Source: Bog-756 sp963839925 (lineage in GTDB: Bacteria; Actinomycetota; Acidimicrobiia; Acidimicrobiales; RAAP-2). From it: a stretch of 64,000 nt of DNA. The notes beneath the pieces are model-generated. The model did not search any database, was not told the DNA's origin, and saw only the letters and a list, made by a program, of their open reading frames with translations. Positions 57,667 through 64,000 of this stretch are shown here, in pieces; the stretch's first letter is position 1; the number at the start of each line of letters is the position of its first letter. A program made the translations under genes and the position numbers. The stretch lies in contig CAWIWV010000001.1 in NCBI GenBank assembly GCA_963839925.1, forward strand, positions 868,001 through 932,000. Direction: 5' to 3'.

Positions 57667-60600
57667 ATGGAAGCGACCGAACAGAGCACGGTCTCTGGAG
57701 CCAACGGAGACGGGCCGGGCGGCTCCGTCACCGGTGCATTCGGGCCCAACGCCTGGTTGGTCGAGGACATGTACGACCGTTATCGGACGGATCCGTCATC
57801 GGTCTCCGAGTCGTGGGCGGAGTTCTTTGCCGACTATCGGCCGGTCGCCGCACAGACCGCCGCCGCGGTCGCGACCGATGGAACAGTGCAGCCTCGGCCG
57901 GTGCCCTCGCCGCCTGTGGCGTCGCCTGAACCTTCTCGGTCACCGTCGGTTCCGGCGAGTGTCGTCCCCTCGGGTGGATCGTCGAACGGACTGGCCGACG
58001 CAGACGAGAAGGCAACCCCGCTCCGGGGGGCCGCCGGCCGCATCGTCGCCAACATGGAGGCGTCCCTCGGGGTCCCCACTGCCACGAGCGTGCGGGCGGT
58101 CCCGGCGAAGCTGCTCGAAGTCAACCGGAAGATCCTCAACAACCAGCTGTTCCGAACCACCGGCGGGAAGGTGAGCTTCACCCACCTGATCGGCTACGCG
58201 GTGGTCAAGGGCCTGGGCGCGGTCCCGGCGATGAACGCGACGTTCGTCGACGACGCCGACGGAAAGGGCACACCTGGAGTCGTGAAGCACCAGCACGTCG
58301 GCCTGGGGTTGGCGGTCGACGTCGAAAAGGGGGATGGGAGTCGCACCCTCCTCGTGCCGTGCATCAAGGGCGCGGACACGCTCGACTTCCGGGGTTTCGT
58401 GAGCACGTACGAGGAGTTGGTGCGAAAGATCCATACCAACAAGATCGGCCCGGACGACTTCGCCGGCACCACGGTCACCCTCACCAATCCGGGGACGCTC
58501 GGCACGATCCAGTCGGTTCCCCGGCTGATGCCGGGCCAAGGACTCATCGTCGGAGTGGGGGCGCTCGGCTTTCCCGCCGGGTTCGAGGCAGCGGATCCGG
58601 ACACCCTTGCCGACTTGGGGATCGGGAAGACGGTGACGCTCACCTCGACCTACGACCATCGGATCATCCAGGGAGCCGAATCAGGTCTGTTCCTCGCGTA
58701 CGTGTCGGAGTGCCTGATGGGCGGGCACGACTTCTACGACCAGGTGTTCGAATCCCTCGAGATCCCCTACGAGCCGGTCCGATGGCAGACCGACCTGAAC
58801 GCGTCCGAGGGCGAGGGCGGTGACCACCTGCGGATGATCAAGCAGGTGCACGTCCAGACCCTCATCAACATGTACCGGGTCAGAGGCCACCTCATCGCCC
58901 ACCTCGATCCGCTCGACGCAGAGCCTCCGGGGCTTCATCCAGAGCTGGATCCCCTCCATTACGGGTTGACCATCTGGGACCTTCCCCGCCACTTCGTCGC
59001 TGACGGGCTGGCCGGCAAGGACACCGCAACGCTCGACGAGATCCTGCACATCCTGCGTGACGCCTACTGCCGGACCCTCGGCATCGAGTACATGCACATC
59101 CAAGATCCCGAGCAGAAGCAGTGGATTCAACAGCACGTCGAAGGCGTGTCCTCGATACTGCCGATCGACGAGCAGCGGCACATCCTGGACAGTCTCAACG
59201 CGGCCGAAGTCTTCGAACGGTTCCTCCATTCGCGCTACGTCGGACAGAAGCGCTTCGGGCTGGAGGGTGCCGAGTCTGCGATCGTCCTGCTCGAGACCAT
59301 CCTCGACCGTGCAGTCGACGAGGGGCTCGACGACGTGGTCATGGGCATGTCCCACCGTGGGCGCCTCAACGTGCTCGCCAACATCGTGGGCAAGTCCTAC
59401 GGTGAGATCTTCGAGGAGTTCGAAGGAAACCTCGATCCGGAGTCGGTGCAGGGCTCTGGCGATGTCAAGTACCACAAGGGGGCCGTCGGAACCTTTGTCG
59501 CCAGAGGCGGCGGTTCGATCCCGGTGACCATGGCTTCGAACCCGTCCCACCTCGAAGCAGTCGATCCGGTGGTGGTCGGCATGGCCCGTGCCAAGCAGGA
59601 CGCGCTCGGCGGCGAGCAGGGATCCGGCCGTCGTTTCGAGGAGGGGACCGGGGATCCGTTTCCGGTGCTCTCGATCCTGCTCCACGGAGACGCGGCCTTC
59701 GCCGGGCAGGGGGTGGTGGCCGAGACGCTCAACCTGTCGGGTCTCGCCGGCTACCGCACCGGCGGGACCATCCACATCGTCATCAACAATCAGTTGGGCT
59801 TCACCACCGCACCCGAGGCTGCCCGCACGTCGGTGTATCCGACCGACGTCGCCAAAATGGTGCAGGCGCCGATCTTCCACGTGAACGGCGACGATCCCGA
59901 GGCCTGCGTTCGTGCAGCACGGTTGGCGTTCGGTTTTCGTCAGGCGTTCCACAAGGACGTCGTGATCGACATGGTGTGCTACCGCCGCCACGGTCACAAC
60001 GAGGGCGATGACCCGAGCTACACCCAGCCTCGCATGTACGCGCTGATCGAGGCGAAGCGCTCGGTCCGGAAGCTCTACACCGAGTCGCTGGTGCGGAGGG
60101 GGGACATCACCCTGGACGAGGCCGAACAGGCGCTCGACGACTTCTCGGCGAGACTCCAGGCGGCGCTCGAGGAGACCCGGGCAGAAGCCGAGGCGACCAC
60201 CGCCGACGGGGAGACCACGATGGTTCTCCGGTCTGCCGAGCCCGACGTGTCGATCCAGCCGGTCGAGACCGGTATTGCGGCGGCGACGGTCTCGCGCCTG
60301 GCCGAGGTTGTCCGCACTGTGCCAGAAGGCTTCGTCCTGCATCCCAAGCTGGCGCGCCAGTTCGAGCAGCGGGACAAGGTCGTCGCCGAGGGGGAGATCG
60401 ACTGGGCCCTCGGCGAGGCACTTGCCATCGGCTCGCTGCTGCTGGAAGGGACCGACGTGAGGTTGACCGGGCAGGACACCCGGCGGGGAACCTTCTCCCA
60501 GCGCCACGCCGTGCTCGTCGATCACGACACCGGAGCCGAGTACGTGCCCCTCGCCGGCCTCGAGGGCGGACGCTTTACCGTGCGTGACTCGCTGCTGTCG

Positions 60601-61434
60601 GAGTACGCCAGCCTGGGCTTCGAGTACGGGTACTCGGTCGAGGCGCCTGACGATCTGGTGGCCTGGGAGGCCCAGTTCGGCGACTTCTGGAACGGCGCAG
60701 AGATCATCGTGGACAACTTTCTGGTGTCCGCGGAGGACAAGTGGGCGCAGAAGTCAGGGCTGGTGCTCCTGTTGCCTCACGGGTACGAGGGGCAGGGCCC
60801 CGAGCACTCGTCTGCACGGATCGAGCGGTTCCTGACGTTGTGTGCACGGGGCAACATGCGGGTGACCGAACCGACCACCGCCGCGCAGTACTTCCACCTC
60901 CTGCGGGCGCAGGTCAGGGGAGCAGAACGACGGCCGTTGGTCGTGTTCACCCCCAAGTCGCTGCTGCGTGCACGGGACGCCCGATCGCCGGTCGAGGCCT
61001 TTACCGCCGGCTCCTTCGCGGAGGTGCTCGACGACCCGGCGAGCGTCGATGGGTCGCTCGACGTCGCTCGTGTCGAACGGGTGGTCCTCTGCGCAGGGAA
61101 AGTGGCCTACGACGCCATCGGAAGGCGGAACGAGTTCGGTGAGGCCGGCCCGAGTGTCGCGGTGGTGCGCATCGAGCAGCTGTACCCGTGGCCGACATCG
61201 GCGCTCGCAGACGTCCTCGATCGCTATGCCGCAGCGCGTGAGGTGGTCTGGTTGCAGGAGGAGCCCGAGAACATGGGGGCGTGGAACTTCGTACACAGCC
61301 GGCTGCATCGCATCCTCCGGGACACCCACACGCTGTTGCACGTGAGCAGAGCCGAGTCAGCCAGCCCGGCGACGGGGAGCGTCGCAGTGCACCGGTTGGA
61401 GCAAGAGGATCTGTTGCGCCGCGCCATCGGGTGA
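57667..61434 (+). CDS. kgd: multifunctional 2-oxoglutarate decarboxylase/dehydrogenase Kgd
   Basis: The 1255-residue protein starts at the ATG at 57667. It opens with the E1 N-terminal helix FGPNAWLVEDMYDRYRTDPSSVSESWAEFFADY, then a Pro/Ser linker. An E2 acyltransferase domain (about 125-360) has TSTYDHRIIQGAESG near His331. The E1 thiamine domain follows (MGMSHRGRLNVLANIVGKSYGEIFEEFEG, LHGDAAFAGQGVVAETLNLSGL, VINNQLGFTT). This is the actinobacterial Kgd/OdhA fusion that carries 2-oxoglutarate through the citric acid cycle. Lipoyl domains are absent, as expected. Confidence 0.95.
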   Translation: MEATEQSTVSGANGDGPGGSVTGAFGPNAWLVEDMYDRYRTDPSSVSESWAEFFADYRPVAAQTAAAVATDGTVQPRPVPSPPVASPEPSRSPSVPASVVPSGGSSNGLADADEKATPLRGAAGRIVANMEASLGVPTATSVRAVPAKLLEVNRKILNNQLFRTTGGKVSFTHLIGYAVVKGLGAVPAMNATFVDDADGKGTPGVVKHQHVGLGLAVDVEKGDGSRTLLVPCIKGADTLDFRGFVSTYEELVRKIHTNKIGPDDFAGTTVTLTNPGTLGTIQSVPRLMPGQGLIVGVGALGFPAGFEAADPDTLADLGIGKTVTLTSTYDHRIIQGAESGLFLAYVSECLMGGHDFYDQVFESLEIPYEPVRWQTDLNASEGEGGDHLRMIKQVHVQTLINMYRVRGHLIAHLDPLDAEPPGLHPELDPLHYGLTIWDLPRHFVADGLAGKDTATLDEILHILRDAYCRTLGIEYMHIQDPEQKQWIQQHVEGVSSILPIDEQRHILDSLNAAEVFERFLHSRYVGQKRFGLEGAESAIVLLETILDRAVDEGLDDVVMGMSHRGRLNVLANIVGKSYGEIFEEFEGNLDPESVQGSGDVKYHKGAVGTFVARGGGSIPVTMASNPSHLEAVDPVVVGMARAKQDALGGEQGSGRRFEEGTGDPFPVLSILLHGDAAFAGQGVVAETLNLSGLAGYRTGGTIHIVINNQLGFTTAPEAARTSVYPTDVAKMVQAPIFHVNGDDPEACVRAARLAFGFRQAFHKDVVIDMVCYRRHGHNEGDDPSYTQPRMYALIEAKRSVRKLYTESLVRRGDITLDEAEQALDDFSARLQAALEETRAEAEATTADGETTMVLRSAEPDVSIQPVETGIAAATVSRLAEVVRTVPEGFVLHPKLARQFEQRDKVVAEGEIDWALGEALAIGSLLLEGTDVRLTGQDTRRGTFSQRHAVLVDHDTGAEYVPLAGLEGGRFTVRDSLLSEYASLGFEYGYSVEAPDDLVAWEAQFGDFWNGAEIIVDNFLVSAEDKWAQKSGLVLLLPHGYEGQGPEHSSARIERFLTLCARGNMRVTEPTTAAQYFHLLRAQVRGAERRPLVVFTPKSLLRARDARSPVEAFTAGSFAEVLDDPASVDGSLDVARVERVVLCAGKVAYDAIGRRNEFGEAGPSVAVVRIEQLYPWPTSALADVLDRYAAAREVVWLQEEPENMGAWNFVHSRLHRILRDTHTLLHVSRAESASPATGSVAVHRLEQEDLLRRAIG

Positions 61435-61519
61435 TCGAGCCCTCGGGTCCGCTCTTCGACGTCGATCGGGCGGAGCATGAACCGAATGAGCCTGGTCGGA
61501 TGGTTGACTGGAGCCCGAC

Positions 61520-62686
61520 ATGACCCAGGACTCTCCTGAACGCCGTCGCATCGTCGTCGACGGCTCCAACATCGCCACCGAAGGTCGGAGCCAGCCAAGC
61601 CTCGCCCAGCTCGATGAGGCGATACAGGCGTTTCTGGAGGAGTACCGCGGATTTCGTTCTTCCGACGTCACCGTTGTGGTCGATGCCACGTTCGGCCATC
61701 GAATCGATCCCTCGGAGGTGGCAGCGTTCGACCAGGCGGTCGAGCACGGTGAGATGGTCACCCCGCCGGCCGGAGCGATCGGCCGTGGCGACGGGTTCAT
61801 TCTCCGCATCGCCGAGAAGTCGGGTGCGCTGGTTCTTTCGAACGACTCGTTTCAGGAGTTCCACGCCGAGCGGCCGTGGCTCTTCGAGCCGGGCCGGCTG
61901 ATCGGAGGGAAGCCGATACCGGGGGTGGGATGGATCTTCACCCCACGAACTCCAGTGCGCGGGGTCAAGAGCCGCGCGGCGACCGCCAAGGCGAAGCGGG
62001 GGAGCAAGGCACCTGAGATGGCGGCAGGAGTCACTGCCGTCGATGGCCCCGATCCGGCTGATGCGGTGGCGTCATCGGCGCCGGATGGGTCGAGTCCACC
62101 GAAGGCCACCAAGGCCATCAAGGCCGCCAAGGTCACCAAGGCTTCAAAGGTGACGAAGGCCACCAAGGCTTCAAAAAAGGCCGCCAAGGTCACGAAGGCT
62201 GCAAAGGCGACGAAGACCACGAAGGTTGCCAAGGCGGCGAAAGCCAACAAGGCGACCAAGGCCGACAAGACGACCAAGGCCGACAAGGCCGCCAAAAAGG
62301 TGACCAAGACGGCCAAGGCGCCAGCGGGCAAGGTGACCAAAACCAGCAAATCGTCCGCTACCGGAGCGAAGGACTCTCGGGGCTCGGAACAATCCACCCC
62401 TCGGTCGACCCATGAGGCGCTCAACGATCCGATGACCTTCTTGACCTTTGTCGCCGATCATCCGGTCGGGAGCACCTTCGACGGCGCGGTCGTCTCATTC
62501 ACCTCGCACGGCGCACATGTGGACGTGGGCGGGATGCTCTGCCATATCCCGCTACGGGGTATGGCCGATCCGCCACCGAAGAAGGCGCGTCAGGTGTTGA
62601 CAAAGGGAGAGACCCGTCCGTTCGTGCTCGTCTCGCTGGATGCAGCCCGTCGGCGCGCAGAACTCGCCCTTCCCGGAATTGCCTGA
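61520..62686 (+). CDS. NYN/PIN-like RNase domain with Lys-rich linker and S1-like end
   Basis: The 388-residue protein begins RRIVVDGSNIATEGRSQPSLAQLDEAIQAFLEEY with acidic residues in VVDGSN, TVVVDATFG, GRGDGFIL and VLSNDSFQEF, the NYN/Zc3h12a-like RNase pattern. Residues about 160-295 are a Lys/Ala/Thr-rich, repeat-like linker. The end (GSTFDGAVVSFTSHGAHVDVGGMLCHIPLRGMADPPPKKARQVLTKGETRPFVLVSLDAARRRAELALPG) looks like an S1 RNA-binding domain. A structured-RNA nuclease is inferred. It is 85 bases downstream of kgd. Confidence 0.78.
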   Translation: MTQDSPERRRIVVDGSNIATEGRSQPSLAQLDEAIQAFLEEYRGFRSSDVTVVVDATFGHRIDPSEVAAFDQAVEHGEMVTPPAGAIGRGDGFILRIAEKSGALVLSNDSFQEFHAERPWLFEPGRLIGGKPIPGVGWIFTPRTPVRGVKSRAATAKAKRGSKAPEMAAGVTAVDGPDPADAVASSAPDGSSPPKATKAIKAAKVTKASKVTKATKASKKAAKVTKAAKATKTTKVAKAAKANKATKADKTTKADKAAKKVTKTAKAPAGKVTKTSKSSATGAKDSRGSEQSTPRSTHEALNDPMTFLTFVADHPVGSTFDGAVVSFTSHGAHVDVGGMLCHIPLRGMADPPPKKARQVLTKGETRPFVLVSLDAARRRAELALPGIA

Positions 62687-62792
62687 GATTCCTAGTCGGA
62701 CAACGACGCCCCGGTTGCCTGACTTCGCTGGTTGGCCCTCGGCGGACCTGGTTGACTGGGGAACCCAGACGTCGTCTTGAGCGGAGGCACCG

Positions 62793-63230
62793 GTGGCCGA
62801 GTCAACGCAACCCTCAGAGCGGATGGTGGTGTGTTACTTCATCACCTCCGACGATGTCGAGCGATCCCGGCGCTTCTATACCGAAGTGCTCGGCGGCAGG
62901 GTGGTCTTCGGCCCTGAGCCGACCAACGTCGAGCTCGCCAACAGCTTCATCGTCATCAATGCCGGTGGCGGACCTACCGATGACAAACCCACGGTCACGC
63001 TTCAGACGCCCAGCGATCCGGACAAGGTCAGCAGTTTCCTCAACATCCGGGTCCCAGACATCCAGGCGGTGTACGAGGAATGGAGCGCCAAGGGGGCTGA
63101 GTTCCTGACACCGCCGCAAGAGCACCGGTACGAGACCCGCTGCTACATGCGCGACCCCGACGGGTACATCATCGAAGTCGGGCAGACGACAGACTCGAAG
63201 GGAGACTGGCTACCCGCTACCTGGTCGTAG
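62793..63230 (+). CDS. VOC-superfamily (glyoxalase-like) protein
   Basis: The 145-residue protein starts at a GTG with GGAGG 7 bases upstream. MVVCYFITSDDVERSRRFYTEVLGGRVVFG, VSSFLNIRVPDIQAVYEEWSAKGAEFLTPP and RCYMRDPDGYIIEVGQ are the paired beta-alpha-beta modules of the VOC fold. Metal ligands are not fully conserved with glyoxalase I, so the reaction is unknown; dioxygenase-like or resistance roles are possible. Confidence 0.82.
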   Translation: MAESTQPSERMVVCYFITSDDVERSRRFYTEVLGGRVVFGPEPTNVELANSFIVINAGGGPTDDKPTVTLQTPSDPDKVSSFLNIRVPDIQAVYEEWSAKGAEFLTPPQEHRYETRCYMRDPDGYIIEVGQTTDSKGDWLPATWS

Positions 63231-63246
63231 AGGGCCAGAGCTTCGG

Positions 63247-63924
63247 TCAGGAAGGCGGATCCTCGCCGGCTTGTTCGGCGACCATGAATCTGGCGTACCA
63301 GTCGGGCCAATTCGGGTCGGCCTTGCCCGTCCGCTTCTCGTGCTCACCATGTGCCGACTCGGCTCGTCTCAGGGCCGCGGCCAAGTCGGCAGCAGAGTTG
63401 AACGAGGTTTGCGCGGGATCGACGCGGCCCGGAATCCGGTCAGTCACCTCTTGGAGAAGCCAACTGTTGCCGTCCGGATCATCGAACGTGGCGAACGAGC
63501 TGTAGCTCTTGTGGTCCGGATCCGGTCCGTTCACCCGATCACTGGCCCCATTGGGATCGAGCTGTGCACCCGGCTTTCCGGCATGAAAGACCTCACTGAC
63601 CTTCGCACCCCGACGCAGGAGTTCTTCACGCCCGGCAGCGATGTCGGACACGATCAGGTAGAGGCCATGGGCAGATCCCGGCGGAGCCGCTGTGATATTG
63701 CTGCCGAACTGCATGGAGCACAGCGATCCGGGAGGCGTGAATTGGACGACTCGGTAGCCGTTGTCGAAAGAGAAGTCGGCGTCCAGCCTCCACCCGAGTC
63801 CTTCGTAGAAAGACTTGGAGCGGTCGGCGTCAGCCACAGGGATGACGACAGCCTCTAGTTTGAGATCGACGCCCGGGCCAGCCGTGCCGTCGGTTCCACC
63901 GTCCTGTCGATCGCTTGCGGGCAT
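63247..63924 (-). CDS. VOC-superfamily protein with C-terminal helical extension
   Basis: The 225-residue protein starts at the ATG at 63924 with GAGGAGG 6 bases upstream. LEAVVIPVADADRSKSFYEGLGWRLDADFSFDNGYRVVQFTPPGSLCSMQFG and YSSFATFDDPDGNSWLLQEV form a VOC module. After it, FNSAADLAAALRRAESAHGEHEKRTGKADPNWPDWYARFMVAEQAG is the helical tail seen in many actinobacterial members. Its function is unknown. It converges with the other VOC gene after a 16-base gap. Confidence 0.84.
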   Translation of the reverse strand: MPASDRQDGGTDGTAGPGVDLKLEAVVIPVADADRSKSFYEGLGWRLDADFSFDNGYRVVQFTPPGSLCSMQFGSNITAAPPGSAHGLYLIVSDIAAGREELLRRGAKVSEVFHAGKPGAQLDPNGASDRVNGPDPDHKSYSSFATFDDPDGNSWLLQEVTDRIPGRVDPAQTSFNSAADLAAALRRAESAHGEHEKRTGKADPNWPDWYARFMVAEQAGEDPPS

Positions 63925-64000
63925 CTCGACCTCCTCAGTCCGTCGGAGCGCTTGTGGCACCGGGGCCACGCCTTTGGGTACACGGAATCTTGCCCCAGTC

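Noticed and set aside
58681..60525. 614-codon minus-strand frame inside kgd
   Set aside because: It mirrors the conserved kgd frame and has no independent ribosome site or motif.
1..64000. tRNA, rRNA, CRISPR arrays, insertion sequences
   Set aside because: I saw no T-loop-like GGTTCGAATCC stretch, no spaced direct-repeat array and no transposase or terminal inverted repeats.

Overview
The window is about 64 kb of high-GC bacterial chromosome with dense, bidirectional coding. Gene content points to an actinomycetote. Markers are a KstR-type steroid regulon, the fused 2-oxoglutarate decarboxylase Kgd, PafBC-type WYL regulators, an HU protein with a lysine-rich tail, F420-linked enzymes (LLM oxidoreductases, CofC) and FadD/FadE-rich lipid catabolism. 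The type IV pilus genes suggest an environmental lineage such as Acidimicrobiia; that placement is inferred. I see no rRNA, tRNA, CRISPR array or transposase.

Layout. (1) 1-8.1 kb: a steroid side-chain block. Two LLM oxidoreductases and a CYP125-like P450 broken by a one-base frameshift are on the minus strand. Divergent from them is an igr-type operon (chsE2, chsH2, chsE1, chsH1, ltp2). (2) 8.1-10.3 kb: an ECF sigma/anti-sigma pair facing a secreted beta-propeller protein. (3) 10.4-15.8 kb: more steroid genes (fadD17-like, LLM oxidoreductase, a cysteine-less isochorismatase-fold protein, fadD19-like). KstR-like palindromes lie in three intergenic gaps of blocks 1 and 3. (4) 15.8-21.1 kb: dxs, a hotdog protein and tldD-tldE. 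(5) 21.1-35.9 kb: type IV pilus genes in two arms. The minus arm holds pilO, a pilM-pilN fusion, pilT and an FmdB-like protein. The plus arm holds pilB, a second pilT-like ATPase with an MshEN-like N-terminus, pilC and a pilin. moaC, a NarL-type two-component system and a damaged prepilin peptidase lie between the arms. (6) 36-42.3 kb: a polytopic membrane protein, a carboxyltransferase, ctaG, pafB-pafC and a methyltransferase. (7) 42.3-45.5 kb: a small mobilisation module made of a structured leader, a MOB-F relaxase and a convergent VirD4/TraG-like coupling protein, with no integrase or secretion channel. (8) 45.7-64 kb: an HU protein with a repeat tail, a PIG-L deacetylase, cofC, a GH38 mannosidase, an acyl-CoA ligase, rnhB, an acyl-CoA dehydrogenase and hydrolase, a second HU, queD-queC-queE, kgd, a NYN-domain RNase with a Lys-rich linker and S1-like end, and two VOC proteins.

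How the parts work together. Blocks 1 and 3 encode consecutive steps of cholesterol-type side-chain catabolism: CYP125 oxidation, CoA activation by FadD19/FadD17, dehydrogenation by ChsE1-ChsE2, hydration by ChsH1-ChsH2 and retro-aldol cleavage by Ltp2. The pilus block has the motors, platform, alignment proteins and one pilin, but its prepilin peptidase is frameshifted and lacks the GxGD aspartate motif, so processing probably depends on a peptidase elsewhere.

The most unusual items are the MshEN-PilT fusion, the degenerate PilD, the PilMN fusion, the hairpin-rich leader of the relaxase, the triad-less isochorismatase homologue beside fadD19, and the NYN-Lys-S1 protein.
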